Positions 15,781 through 24,047 are shown, numbered from the stretch's first letter. The stretch: DNA of 64,000 nucleotides from Streptococcus sp. bf_0095 (GCF_004166885.1 NZ_RCYU01000001.1:806001-870000), one strand, 5' to 3'. Translations and numbers: made by a program. Notes: generated by a model not told the origin, from the letters alone.

Positions 15781-16540
15781 CACGATCCTCCTTTCCCGCC
15801 ATGATCGTCAAGGTATCCGAGATTTCTTGGAACATCTGACGCTCTGTTTTTTCCCCACGGAAAATCTGGTTGTAAAGAATCCCGTCCTTGATAAAGAGCA
15901 CGCGCTTGGCCCGAGCTGCTGCTGCGGTTGAGTGGGTCACCATGAGAATAGTTTGCCCCATGCTATTGATGTCTTCAAAGACGTCGAGCAACGCAGCAGA
16001 TGATTTGGAATCTAGCGCCCCTGTTGGCTCATCCGCAAGGAGGATTTCTGGCGAGGTGATGATAGCCCGTGCTACGGCTACCCGTTGTTTTTGCCCACCA
16101 GAGATTTCGTAGGGATATTTTTCAAGCAGTTGGTGGATGCCCAATTCCCGACTGACGCTATCGACCTTACTCATCATTTCCTTGACCGGTCTGCGAGAAA
16201 GGACCAGAGGGAGAAGGATATTGTCCTTGACAGACAAGGTATCAAGCAAATTGAAATCTTGAAAGACAAAGCCTAGTTTTTCCCTACGGAAGCTCGACGC
16301 GTCCTTGTTCTTGATGGTCGAGGTGTCCATGCCATTGAGGTAGACCCGTCCTTCGGTCGGCTGATCCAGCATGGCTAGGATATTGAGAAGGGTCGATTTA
16401 CCGGATCCTGATTCCCCCATGATAGCGACATACTCCCCCTTCTCCACGGTAAAATGGATATCCTTTAAGGCTTCAACCTGAGTTCCTTGAAAGCGGGTTT
16501 TGTAAATTTTTTTCACATGTTGTACATCTAATAAGGCCAT
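15773..16540 (-). CDS. Bce-type ABC transporter ATP-binding protein (module 1)
   Basis: The start is set at the second ATG (16540, MALLDVQH), since GGAG lies 7 nt upstream of it but only 1 nt from the first. The 255-residue ATPase has Walker A GESGSGKST (42-50), Q-loop Q94, signature SGGQKQR (147-153), Walker B ILLADEPTG and H-loop His203. It is nearly identical to the ATPase at 19878-20636, with about eight substitutions over the first 246 residues. It powers the permease encoded immediately downstream. Confidence 0.92.
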   Translation of the reverse strand: MALLDVQHVKKIYKTRFQGTQVEALKDIHFTVEKGEYVAIMGESGSGKSTLLNILAMLDQPTEGRVYLNGMDTSTIKNKDASSFRREKLGFVFQDFNLLDTLSVKDNILLPLVLSRRPVKEMMSKVDSVSRELGIHQLLEKYPYEISGGQKQRVAVARAIITSPEILLADEPTGALDSKSSAALLDVFEDINSMGQTILMVTHSTAAAARAKRVLFIKDGILYNQIFRGEKTERQMFQEISDTLTIMAGKEDRDV

Positions 16541-16601
16541 TTTCATTCTCCATTTCTATCCGGTTATATGATTGACATCCATAAAACTTTTTTACACCTC
16601 T

Positions 16602-16630
16602 ATTGTAACGATTTGGAGAGAGATCTACAA
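16602..16630 (-). promoter_or_regulatory. Promoter of Bce module 1
   Basis: On the minus strand TTGTAG and TACAAT are separated by 17 bp, about 60 bp upstream of the ATPase start and just downstream of the Bce-type operator at 16662-16675. Confidence 0.65.
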
Positions 16631-16661
16631 TAAGCTAACCTTTCATTTTGAGCCTGATTTC

Positions 16662-16675
16662 TTACATTTCTGTAA
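16662..16675 (-). promoter_or_regulatory. Bce-type response-regulator operator, module 1
   Basis: The inverted repeat TTACA-N4-TGTAA matches the TnACA-N4-TGTnA operator known for BceR-like regulators. A following AAAATGAAAGGTTAG block is identical upstream of module 2. It sits about 30 bp upstream of the -35 box. Confidence 0.75.
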
Positions 16676-16685
16676 GGTATAAAAA

Positions 16686-16711
16686 AACTAGCTTCCTTGC
16701 GGGAGCTAGTT
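16686..16711 (-). terminator. Terminator of the SemiSWEET gene at 16717
   Basis: An AACTAGCT / AGCTAGTT stem with a short loop is followed by a run of seven T on the minus strand, just after the stop of the sugar transporter gene. Confidence 0.8.
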
Positions 16712-16716
16712 CCTTC

Positions 16717-16974
16717 TTATAAAGCTGTGATGGCTGTGATCAAACCAAAGATGATCCCTGGTGCATTGGCTGCAGCAAGTGGGATATCACGTTCTTTTTT
16801 AAAGAGTCCGTAATAGACCCAAAGGCTACAGTTGATAGCGGCAACTAAAGGTTGAACAAAGTTTCCTTTGTGACCTGAGAGGTTATCCATGATTTGTGGG
16901 AAGTAAGATACATACATCATGACAGACATAAAGGTCGCAACCCAACCAAGAATTTTCATTTGTTTATCATTCAT
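16717..16974 (-). CDS. SemiSWEET sugar transporter
   Basis: This is an 85-residue membrane protein with three transmembrane helices (about residues 9-27, 40-58, 65-84), the size of bacterial SemiSWEETs. The first helix carries the PQ-loop motif (SYFPQIMDNL) and the second ends in a conserved N-x-S-L-W-x-x-Y-G (NCSLWVYYG). SemiSWEETs work as dimers and move mono- or disaccharides down gradients. It is divergently transcribed from a second SemiSWEET at 17261, with a cre site between the two. Confidence 0.88.
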   Translation of the reverse strand: MNDKQMKILGWVATFMSVMMYVSYFPQIMDNLSGHKGNFVQPLVAAINCSLWVYYGLFKKERDIPLAAANAPGIIFGLITAITAL

Positions 16975-17015
16975 TTTGAAACTACCATTTCCTTTTCTTT
17001 TTTAAAGTATGCACT

Positions 17016-17044
17016 ATTCTAGCGCTTGCCCTCTTAAAATTCAA
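17016..17044 (-). promoter_or_regulatory. Promoter of the minus-strand SemiSWEET gene
   Basis: TTGAAT and TAGAAT are separated by 17 bp on the minus strand, about 45 bp upstream of the start codon. Confidence 0.65.
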
Positions 17045-17174
17045 GTGCTTTTTTCAAATGTTACCGAACTGTAAAGTGTCACAATCTTGTGATTTTGCAG
17101 GAAGATGGATTTCTCTTCGAGAGAGTCTTCTCTCTAGTAATTATTTTAGACACTTTGTCTAATTTTTTTGCAAA

Positions 17175-17188
17175 TGTGATCGTTTTCA
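17175..17188 (-). promoter_or_regulatory. cre site (CcpA operator)
   Basis: Read on the minus strand, TGAAAACGATCACA fits the catabolite-responsive consensus TGNAANCGNTNNCA at every fixed position. It lies 23 bp upstream of the -35 of the plus-strand SemiSWEET gene and about 130 bp upstream of the minus-strand one. Carbon-catabolite control of at least one transporter is inferred. Confidence 0.75.
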
Positions 17189-17210
17189 TTTTGCGTAGCA
17201 TGCAAATTAA

Positions 17211-17239
17211 TTGCATTTTCTTCCTACTTATGCTATTTT
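17211..17239 (+). promoter_or_regulatory. Promoter of the plus-strand SemiSWEET gene
   Basis: TTGCAT and TATTTT are separated by 17 bp, 21 bp before the start codon at 17261. Confidence 0.55.
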
Positions 17240-17260
17240 GATACACAGAGGTAAAATTTT

Positions 17261-17524
17261 ATGAATAAACAAAAAATCAACCAAATCGTTGGCTCGATCG
17301 GTGCCTTTATTGGGATTATCGTTTTCATTGCCTACATCCCACAAATTATTGCTAATTTACAGGGAAATAAGGCCCAACCTTTCCAACCCTTGTCAGCTGC
17401 TATTTCTTGCTTGATCTGGGTTATTTATGGTTGGACAAAGGAACCTAAAAAAGACTGGATTTTGATTATTCCGAATTCGGCAGGTGTCATCCTAGGGGGA
17501 TTGACTTTCCTTACATCACTTTAA
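17261..17524 (+). CDS. SemiSWEET sugar transporter, paralogue
   Basis: This 87-residue protein has three transmembrane helices. AYIPQIIANL is the PQ-loop segment in helix 1, and CLIWVIYGWTK ends helix 2. It is clearly related to the gene at 16717-16974 but diverged through most positions. GAGGT precedes the ATG by about 8 nt. The two paralogues could form heterodimers or have different sugar preferences; this is inference. It is followed by its own terminator. Confidence 0.88.
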   Translation: MNKQKINQIVGSIGAFIGIIVFIAYIPQIIANLQGNKAQPFQPLSAAISCLIWVIYGWTKEPKKDWILIIPNSAGVILGGLTFLTSL

Positions 17525-17536
17525 TAGAAAGCGAAC

Positions 17537-17568
17537 AAAGACTGAACTCTACGGGTTCAGTCTTTTTT
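17537..17568 (+). terminator. Terminator of the plus-strand SemiSWEET gene
   Basis: An 11-bp stem (AAAGACTGAAC / GTTCAGTCTTT) is followed by T residues, 13 bp after the stop. The rest of the 367-bp gap to 17891 contains an AT-rich stretch and repeat copy A2. Confidence 0.85.
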
Positions 17569-17730
17569 GTGTATCCCTTTGAAAAACAAAAACAATCGCA
17601 GTCGGTTTTCGTACAAAAAAGCCCGCTATGAGCAAGCTAAAAAAATTGACAATTCTTTTCTTTGAATAACCTATGCTGGATTATTGTGCAAAAATATCCA
17701 AATAATATCTGATTATTATTAGAGTATATT

Positions 17731-17868
17731 GAAACTTTCCGCTGTGAGAAAAGTGCCTGAAATAATCATGTTTCAGGCACTCGGAATTATTGAGACTTTA
17801 GGCTCAATAATTAGTCATGGAACTTCTTCGAAGTTCGCTGACGTCCGTACTCACCTAAGGAAAGTTTC
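17731..17868 (+). repeat. Structured repeat family A, copy A2
   Basis: This 138-bp copy has perfect inverted ends GAAACTTTCC / GGAAAGTTTC. The internal hairpins are GTGCCTGAAA/TTTCAGGCAC, AATTATTGAG/CTCAATAATT and GAACTTC/GAAGTTC. It lies between convergent genes (SemiSWEET and permease 2). Confidence 0.88.
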
Positions 17869-17891
17869 TAATTTAATTTGAGTTTCTTTTC

Positions 17892-19877
17892 CTAAATCTG
17901 CACAATCTTACGATAACTCCGAGAGGTGATCCAAAAGACGATTAGGTAGGTGATGAGAAAGACAGCACAGACGCTGAAGGTGACGACGAGGACTTGGCCA
18001 CTATTGATGACACCGAGCACTTTGAGAATGAGGCGAATCATATGGTAGGCAAAGGCCAGGTGGACAAAGGCAAAGATGAGGGGAAGGAAGAAGACGGTCC
18101 GCACTTGACGGTTGATGGTCCGTTTGACCTCGTGTTCATCGAGTCCCACCTGTTGGAGAATGACGAAGCGGTCACGGTCTTCATAGCCTTCAGAAATTTG
18201 CTTGTAGTAGATGACGATGACCGTTCCGACCATAAAGATCAATGACAAGAAAATACCGATAAAGAAGATACCACCAAAGAGGCTATTCAATTCTGCCACA
18301 TCATTGGCCCGGTTCCCCCCATAGACAAATGTTCCTTGGCCCTGTTGGCTACTCAATTCATCGATCATCTTGTCATAACTAGCTGCCAGCTTGAGTTGCT
18401 GGTCTTCACCGACATTGACATTGAATCCACCATAGATATTGGTATAGATGGCAAGATTTGGAAATTGGGCGATAAAGGCTGAGAGATCTGGCACGATTAG
18501 GTAATTGAAATCCTCCGTCAGCATGTTATACATGTTGGGCAAGTGATCCGTGATAAAATCCTTGGTCACTTCTTCCTTTACTTGGAAGTCTTGGCCATTG
18601 ATAGTAAACTGCTTTTGGCCTTTGAGAGCCTCGTTATGAGCAAAGAGGATAACTTGGTTGCCAGTCAGATCGGCCTCTTCTCCTGTCATCTGCTCATAGC
18701 TAGCTGCGTCAAAGACCATAAAGACGGTTTTGGGAGTGACGCTGCGTTCGTCAGCTGGATAGACCGTAAAGTCTGTGCCCTTTTGGGATTTGATTCCAAA
18801 GTTGGCATAGGTCATCAGGTCACGATTCTTGATCTCAAGCTGGTGCTCAGAAGCAAATTCATCAAATTTCTGATTGATTTGCTCCAGGTCTACCCCTTTT
18901 CCTTGGACAGAGAAATCATGAGGAGCCATAATTTTCTTGACCATTTCGCCACCAACATAGATGTTGGTCGCAGCAGAGATGGTCACTAGCACCATGGTCG
19001 AGAGGATGGCAATAGTCGCAAGTCCCACTGCATTTTTCTTCATGCGATAGATGAGATTAGAGACCGAGATCATATTGTTGGGTTGGTAATAATAGCCCTT
19101 CTTTTTCTTAAGCAGGTGCAAGAAGACGGTGATCCCAGCATTAAAGAGCAGGTAGGTTCCGATCATGACCAAGACAACCGCTAGAAAGAAAATCACAATC
19201 GCAGACAATGGGTCTTTGACTGACAAAGCCAGGTAGTAGCCAAAACCAAGAGAAACTAAACCCAGGATGGTTTGGGGCCACAAGAAGCGGGATTTCTTTT
19301 CACCACTGGCCTTCTCACGCGTCAACTGCAGGGCATTCAAACGGAGAATCCGCCAAGCGTTGAGAAAGACCAAGAGGGCAAAGATGAGACCAAAGGTGAC
19401 AAAGACCAAGACCACAATCCCAGGTTGGAAGGTGGATACTAGCTGGACCTTCATCTTCATGAGTTTCAAGAGAAAGGCAAAGATCAGCTTGTCAAAGAGA
19501 GCCCCAATCAAGACACCAGCTGAGATAGTCACAAAGCCAAACATCAAGAGTTCCTTGAAGATCATGCTGATGAGATGGCGTTTTTCAAGGCCAAGCATGC
19601 TGTAGATCCCCAGCTCCTTGGAGCGGTTTTTCATGACGAAGCTATTGGCATAGAGCACAATGATGGCCCCCGCAGCGTTGACCACAAACAGTCCCAAGCC
19701 TAGGGTGAAGAGTATAGAAGAGCCCCCACGAAGCTCGTGAATATGGGGATTAAAGGTCAGGGAGTCAAAGAGGTAGGCGATTGTCACTGCGAGAATGACT
19801 GCAATCGCAAAGGGATAATAGAGCTTGCGGTTCTTGATCAGATTGGAGCAAGCTAATTTAGTGGTTAATCGAAACAT
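17892..19877 (-). CDS. Bce-type ABC transporter permease (module 2)
   Basis: This is a 661-residue FtsX-type permease with ten predicted membrane segments. The MKNRSKELGIYSMLGLEKRH motif follows the second segment, and a large extracellular sensor domain spans about residues 310-510. GAGG lies 8 nt before the ATG, which directly follows the ATPase stop. The extracellular domain shares little with that of module 1, suggesting recognition of different peptides. Together with the kinase and regulator at 20938-22582 it forms a complete Bce-like sensing and detoxification unit. Confidence 0.9.
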   Translation of the reverse strand: MFRLTTKLACSNLIKNRKLYYPFAIAVILAVTIAYLFDSLTFNPHIHELRGGSSILFTLGLGLFVVNAAGAIIVLYANSFVMKNRSKELGIYSMLGLEKRHLISMIFKELLMFGFVTISAGVLIGALFDKLIFAFLLKLMKMKVQLVSTFQPGIVVLVFVTFGLIFALLVFLNAWRILRLNALQLTREKASGEKKSRFLWPQTILGLVSLGFGYYLALSVKDPLSAIVIFFLAVVLVMIGTYLLFNAGITVFLHLLKKKKGYYYQPNNMISVSNLIYRMKKNAVGLATIAILSTMVLVTISAATNIYVGGEMVKKIMAPHDFSVQGKGVDLEQINQKFDEFASEHQLEIKNRDLMTYANFGIKSQKGTDFTVYPADERSVTPKTVFMVFDAASYEQMTGEEADLTGNQVILFAHNEALKGQKQFTINGQDFQVKEEVTKDFITDHLPNMYNMLTEDFNYLIVPDLSAFIAQFPNLAIYTNIYGGFNVNVGEDQQLKLAASYDKMIDELSSQQGQGTFVYGGNRANDVAELNSLFGGIFFIGIFLSLIFMVGTVIVIYYKQISEGYEDRDRFVILQQVGLDEHEVKRTINRQVRTVFFLPLIFAFVHLAFAYHMIRLILKVLGVINSGQVLVVTFSVCAVFLITYLIVFWITSRSYRKIVQI

Positions 19878-20636
19878 CTACTCCACCTCACTTGCCATGA
19901 CCGTCAGGGTATCCGAGATTTCTTGGAACATCTGACGCTCTGTCTTTTCTCCGCGGAAGATCTGGTTGTAGAGAATTCCATCCTTGATAAAAAGCACGCG
20001 CTTGGCCCGAGCTGCCGCTGCGGTTGAGTGGGTCACCATGAGAATGGTTTGCCCCATGGTGTTGATATCTTCAAAGACATCTAGCAAAGCAGCCGAGGAC
20101 TTGGAATCCAGCGCCCCTGTTGGCTCATCGGCAAGGAGGATTTCAGGTGAGGTGATGACGGCCCGTGCTACAGCCACCCGTTGTTTTTGACCACCAGAGA
20201 TTTCGTAAGGGTATTTTTCTAAGAGCTGGTGAATGCCCAACTCTCGACTGACGCTATCGACCTTAGTCATCATTTCCTTGACTGGTCTGCGAGAAAGGAC
20301 CAAGGGCAGAAGGATATTGTCCTTAACTGACAAGGTGTCGAGCAGATTGAAGTCTTGAAAGACAAAGCCTAGTTTTTCGCGACGGAAGCTCGAAGCGTCC
20401 TTGTTCTTGATGGTTGAGGTGTCTATATTATTTAGGTAGACCCGCCCTTCCGTCGGCTGATCCAGCATGGCTAGGATATTGAGAAGGGTCGATTTCCCGG
20501 ATCCTGATTCCCCCATGATGGCGACGTACTCCCCTTTTTCAACAGTGAAGTGAATATCCTTTAGGGCTTCAACCTGCGTCCCTTGAAAGCGGGTTTTGTA
20601 AATTTTTTTGATATGTTGAACGTCTAGTAATGACAT
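19878..20636 (-). CDS. Bce-type ABC transporter ATP-binding protein (module 2)
   Basis: This encodes 252 residues with Walker A GESGSGKST, signature SGGQKQR, Walker B ILLADEPTG and an H-loop in VTHSTAAAA. The protein differs from the module 1 ATPase at only about eight positions before the C-terminal few residues, including conservative A/S, V/I and S/T changes, while the partner permeases are far more diverged. AAAGGAG lies shortly before the ATG. It is the second gene of a minus-strand operon after a 42-aa peptide. Confidence 0.92.
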   Translation of the reverse strand: MSLLDVQHIKKIYKTRFQGTQVEALKDIHFTVEKGEYVAIMGESGSGKSTLLNILAMLDQPTEGRVYLNNIDTSTIKNKDASSFRREKLGFVFQDFNLLDTLSVKDNILLPLVLSRRPVKEMMTKVDSVSRELGIHQLLEKYPYEISGGQKQRVAVARAVITSPEILLADEPTGALDSKSSAALLDVFEDINTMGQTILMVTHSTAAAARAKRVLFIKDGILYNQIFRGEKTERQMFQEISDTLTVMASEVE

Positions 20637-20651
20637 GCTTTTCTCCTTTAA

Positions 20652-20780
20652 CTAGTAGATCAAGAAAAATTCTTGGGTTTGTTGTAGGACTTGGCGACCA
20701 AATTCCACCTTTTCCAAATCGGTTTTCTTATTTGGTTTTTTAATCTTTTTGGGTTCTTTCATCCATTTCAAGAGTTTCAT
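20652..20780 (-). CDS. Small basic peptide (42 aa) heading Bce module 2
   Basis: An ATG at 20780 is preceded by a perfect AAGGAGGT ribosome site. The 42-residue product starts MKLLKWMKEPKKIKKPNKKT and ends EFFLIY. The N-terminal half is strongly basic and the C-terminal half amphipathic; it has no membrane segment. It lies between the operator/promoter region and the ATPase gene, 15 nt upstream of the ATPase start, so it is co-transcribed. Possible roles are a leader peptide or a small transporter partner; none can be shown from sequence. No equivalent exists before module 1. Confidence 0.65.
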   Translation of the reverse strand: MKLLKWMKEPKKIKKPNKKTDLEKVEFGRQVLQQTQEFFLIY

Positions 20781-20811
20781 TTTCTTGACCTCCTTCATTT
20801 GATGAGACTAT

Positions 20812-20841
20812 TGTATAAAAAATAAAAGGTGGTCACCATAA
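20812..20841 (-). promoter_or_regulatory. Promoter of Bce module 2
   Basis: On the minus strand TTATGG and TATACA are separated by 18 bp, just upstream of the small basic peptide gene and downstream of the operator at 20870-20883. Confidence 0.5.
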
Positions 20842-20869
20842 CCTAACCTTTCATTTTTAAAATTAAATC

Positions 20870-20883
20870 TTACATTTTTGTCA
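20870..20883 (-). promoter_or_regulatory. Bce-type response-regulator operator, module 2
   Basis: TGACA-N4-TGTAA (minus strand) is followed by the same AAAATGAAAGGTTAG block as in module 1, at nearly the same distance from the promoter. The adjacent BceR-like regulator is the obvious candidate to bind both sites. Confidence 0.75.
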
Positions 20884-20937
20884 TTTTCAAATAAAAGAGA
20901 AGCTTAGGGAGAGAATCATTATTACCGACGAATTCCC

Positions 20938-21912
20938 CTAATCCATGACCAACTTCTTCTCTTCAAAACGTATAGCAACAGTCGTCCCTTGGCCGACTTG
21001 AGACGTCATCTGGAGTTGGTGTCCTAGCTGATCGGCAATCTTTTTAGACAGATAGAGGCCTAGTCCCGAAGATTGCTGGGTCAAATGCCCATTGTAGCCG
21101 GAGAATCCCCGCTCAAAGACACGGAGTATATCGCTATCCTTAATTCCAATCCCACTATCTTTCATATAAAGGGTCTGGTCTTTGAAATAGATCTCAATCC
21201 CGCCAGTGCTGGTATACTTAAGGCTATTAGACAGCAATTGCTCGATGATGACCAAGAGCCACTTGCGATCGGTAATGACGGCGACATCTAAGTCATGCAG
21301 ATCCACCGTCAAGCCCTTTTGAATAAAGAAGATGGCATACTTTCGCACGACTTCTTTGATCAGCTCTTCGAGTGGAACACGCTTAAGCACCAAATCATCG
21401 TGAAAACTTTCGAGTCTCAGATACTGGAGGACCACATTAGCATAGGAATCAATCTTAAAGAGCTCCTGCTCCATTTGTTGTCTCAGGTCGCTGTCTTCTA
21501 TATTTTTAACCAAGAGTTGACTGGCCGCAATGGGCGTCTTAATCTGGTGAACCCAGAGGGTATAGTAATCCATCAGATCATTGTAGGTCTCTAGACTCAC
21601 CGTTGTCTGCTCACGTTGGGCTTGCTGACTGGTTGCTAGTTTCTGACTCAAGACCAGTTCTAGAGGGGTCTCAGGTGGTCCCTCCCCATAGAGCACTTCC
21701 TTACGACAGGCCTGATATCCAGCCACTGCATCCCAAATGACCAGAAGAAGACTCAAAAAAGCCAAAATTCCTGTCAGGTAAAGGAGAAAATTGCGGTAGC
21801 CTTCGAATATATAGGCAAACAAGACCAGGGATGAAAGGAGTAAACCAATCAAATAGAGATAGCGACGGTGAGAAATCAGATAGTGTTTGACAAATAAGAA
21901 TCGATTATCCAT
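20938..21912 (-). CDS. Sensor histidine kinase, BceS-like (intramembrane-sensing)
   Basis: This is a 324-residue kinase with two N-terminal transmembrane helices (about 18-36 and 42-60) joined by only a few residues, so it lacks an extracellular sensor and must sense through the permease. His122 lies in WVHQIKTP, the BceS-type H box. The ATPase domain has N229 in LSNSLKY, KDSGIGI and SSGLGLYLSKK. The start overlaps the response regulator stop by 8 nt. It phosphorylates the regulator encoded upstream. Confidence 0.9.
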   Translation of the reverse strand: MDNRFLFVKHYLISHRRYLYLIGLLLSSLVLFAYIFEGYRNFLLYLTGILAFLSLLLVIWDAVAGYQACRKEVLYGEGPPETPLELVLSQKLATSQQAQREQTTVSLETYNDLMDYYTLWVHQIKTPIAASQLLVKNIEDSDLRQQMEQELFKIDSYANVVLQYLRLESFHDDLVLKRVPLEELIKEVVRKYAIFFIQKGLTVDLHDLDVAVITDRKWLLVIIEQLLSNSLKYTSTGGIEIYFKDQTLYMKDSGIGIKDSDILRVFERGFSGYNGHLTQQSSGLGLYLSKKIADQLGHQLQMTSQVGQGTTVAIRFEEKKLVMD

Positions 21913-22582
21913 TGCTCAACCCGTATCCTATCCCTTTTTTCGTTTCGATAAAATGTTCCAGTCCTGCTTCTTCGAGTTTCTTCCGAAGTCTAGCTACATT
22001 GACCGAGAGGGTGTTATCATCAATAAAGAAATCACTGTTCCACAATTCCTTCATTAAATCATCCCGAGCCACTACACTTCCAGCTTTTTCAAAAAGGATG
22101 CGAAGAATTTGAAATTCATTTTTGGTCAAATTAACCACCTCTCCCTCGTAGACCAGATCCATGGATTTGAGATTGAGGATGGCGCCCCGGTGTTCTAACA
22201 AATCTTGATCAGTTCCAAACTCATAAGAGCGGCGAAGGAGACCCTGAATTTTTGCCAGAAGGACATTGGGATCAAATGGCTTGGTCACATAGTCATCTCC
22301 TCCCATATTGATAGCCATGACGATGTCCATAGCTTGATCTCGTGAGGATAAAAACATGATAGGGACCTTAGATACCTTACGAATCTCCTGGCACCAATGG
22401 TAGCCATTATAAAGAGGAAGGCCAATATCCATCAGAATCAGATGAGGATTGGTCTGGACGAAGGTGCCCAATACATCCATAAAGTCATCAACTGCAATAA
22501 CTTCAAAGCCCCACTGCTCCATGATTTTCTTCACTTGTTGGCGAATGGTTTCATCATCTTCGACAAGAAGAATTTTATGCAT
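21905..22582 (-). CDS. Response regulator, BceR-like (OmpR family)
   Basis: This encodes 225 residues: a receiver domain (1-120) with acidic pocket ED, phosphoacceptor Asp52 in LILMDIGLP and conserved Lys in KPFDP, then a winged-helix OmpR/PhoB DNA-binding domain with LTKNEFQILRIL and the recognition helix near DNTLSVNVARLRKKL. It probably activates both Bce modules through the inverted repeats at 20870 and 16662. Its own promoter region shows no copy of that operator. Confidence 0.9.
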   Translation of the reverse strand: MHKILLVEDDETIRQQVKKIMEQWGFEVIAVDDFMDVLGTFVQTNPHLILMDIGLPLYNGYHWCQEIRKVSKVPIMFLSSRDQAMDIVMAINMGGDDYVTKPFDPNVLLAKIQGLLRRSYEFGTDQDLLEHRGAILNLKSMDLVYEGEVVNLTKNEFQILRILFEKAGSVVARDDLMKELWNSDFFIDDNTLSVNVARLRKKLEEAGLEHFIETKKGIGYGLSNG

Positions 22583-22729
22583 GCTCTTTCCTGCTCTTTC
22601 TTACTAGAGTATTACCCTTTCATTATATCAAATTATCCAAGGAGCATACATATTTTTCGCCATCTCAACTTACAGGTAACTCCTTTCGTCAATTTCCTAT
22701 TTTTATGGAGGGGCCTTTCAGGTATTTTA

Positions 22730-22738
22730 TGCTATACT
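22730..22738 (+). promoter_or_regulatory. Extended -10 promoter
   Basis: TGCTATACT is an extended -10 element, 27 bp before the start of the hydrolase gene at 22766. Confidence 0.6.
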
Positions 22739-22765
22739 GAACATACAGATACAAAGGAGAATCTC

Positions 22766-23950
22766 ATGTCCACGATTTTTGATTATCTAGACTATGTCGC
22801 CTATGATTCCATCTACGATCGCCCTTTTAAGGAACTCGATGTTCTGGCACTGACAGAGCTGACCTATCTTCCTTTTGATCGGATCGTGCCCCAAGGGGAT
22901 ACGACCAATATTGAAGTCCGCTTATCTGATGCAGTAGAGCTAGTCGATCGAACCACAGATTTCATCGTGACAGACCAACACCTGCAATTAGTCGATGACT
23001 TAGCTAGTTCAAAGCGTTTTAAAAACATCAAACTCCTCAACTATGTCAACGAATATGACCCCGATGTTCAGAAGCAGTTTGCGGCTATGACCTATCGTCT
23101 TACCATGGATGTTTATTTAGTTGTCTTCAGAGGGACGGATGACACCTTGATCGGCTGGAAGGAAGACTTCCATATGACCTATATGGACCATGTCCCAGCT
23201 CAGAGGCGCGCAGCCAGCTACCTACAAAACGTCATGAAGGAATTTCCTAAAGGGCGCTTCTTAGTAGCCGGTCACTCCAAAGGGGGCAATCTCGCAACCT
23301 ATGCCTGCTCCTACCTTCCTGATCAGCTGTCCGAACAAGTCCATGCCATTTACTGTTACGACGCTCCAGGTCTCAACAAGTCCATTATCAAAACAGAGGG
23401 ATACCAACGAATCGCACACCTCATTCATCGCTTTGTCCCACAAGGATCCATCGTCGGCATGATGCTGGAAGTCCCAGAGCCTACTACGATTGTTAAAAGT
23501 CGAGCCTTTGGTGGCTTTGCCCAGCATGACGCCTTTACTTGGATGGTTGAAAAGGATGGATTTGTGACACTAGATCAAACCAATCCCGATAGCCAGCAGA
23601 CCGTCGAGACCCTAAAACAGTGGGTTCGCGAAACATCGGCGGATGAGCGCAAGAAGTTCTTTGATACCTTTTTTGGCATTTTTCTGGACGCAGGCATCAC
23701 TTCAATTAATGATTTGAGGAACTTGAAAAATTTCTCCAAGATCAAAGACATCTTTCAAAGTGCTCAAGACCTAGATCCTACAGAAAGGGAAATGCTGGAA
23801 CGTCTAGCCAAGCAACTCATCGACACCCGTGTCCAAGCTTGGAAAAAATGGCAAACAGTTCCCCGTATCCTGGTTCAAATGGCTGCATTTTTCAAGCGAA
23901 AACAAGCAGTCGAGTCCTCCTCACCTCTGCTTCTTGAGCACAAAGATTGA
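22766..23950 (+). CDS. Mbeg1-like (DUF2974) alpha/beta-hydrolase
   Basis: The ATG at 22766 has AAAGGAGA just upstream; the longer open frame from 22397 runs through promoter and opposite-strand sequence and is rejected. The 394-residue protein has the lipase-like nucleophile elbow GHSKGG near residues 167-172 (VAGHSKGGNLATYA), preceded by VFRGTDDTLIGW and followed by CYDAPGL. This fits the Mbeg1-like/DUF2974 family of cytoplasmic hydrolases, whose substrate is unknown. It is monocistronic, divergent from the Bce regulator genes. Confidence 0.8.
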   Translation: MSTIFDYLDYVAYDSIYDRPFKELDVLALTELTYLPFDRIVPQGDTTNIEVRLSDAVELVDRTTDFIVTDQHLQLVDDLASSKRFKNIKLLNYVNEYDPDVQKQFAAMTYRLTMDVYLVVFRGTDDTLIGWKEDFHMTYMDHVPAQRRAASYLQNVMKEFPKGRFLVAGHSKGGNLATYACSYLPDQLSEQVHAIYCYDAPGLNKSIIKTEGYQRIAHLIHRFVPQGSIVGMMLEVPEPTTIVKSRAFGGFAQHDAFTWMVEKDGFVTLDQTNPDSQQTVETLKQWVRETSADERKKFFDTFFGIFLDAGITSINDLRNLKNFSKIKDIFQSAQDLDPTEREMLERLAKQLIDTRVQAWKKWQTVPRILVQMAAFFKRKQAVESSSPLLLEHKD

Positions 23951-23985
23951 CAATTTCAACTCTATTTTATGAAATGGAACAATAT

Positions 23986-24017
23986 CGTTTACATCGAATG
24001 GTGTAAACGAATTTTTT
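23986..24017 (+). terminator. Terminator of the hydrolase gene
   Basis: CGTTTACA / TGTAAACG stem of 8 bp with a loop of 8 nt, followed by AATTTTTT, 36 bp after the stop. Confidence 0.7.
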
Positions 24018-24047
24018 ATAGAAAGAGAATGAATTAAAGCAAAACAA

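Noticed and set aside
22397..22765. Upstream extension of the hydrolase frame
   Set aside because: It covers the promoter and the opposite-strand response regulator; a clear ribosome site and promoter support the start at 22766.
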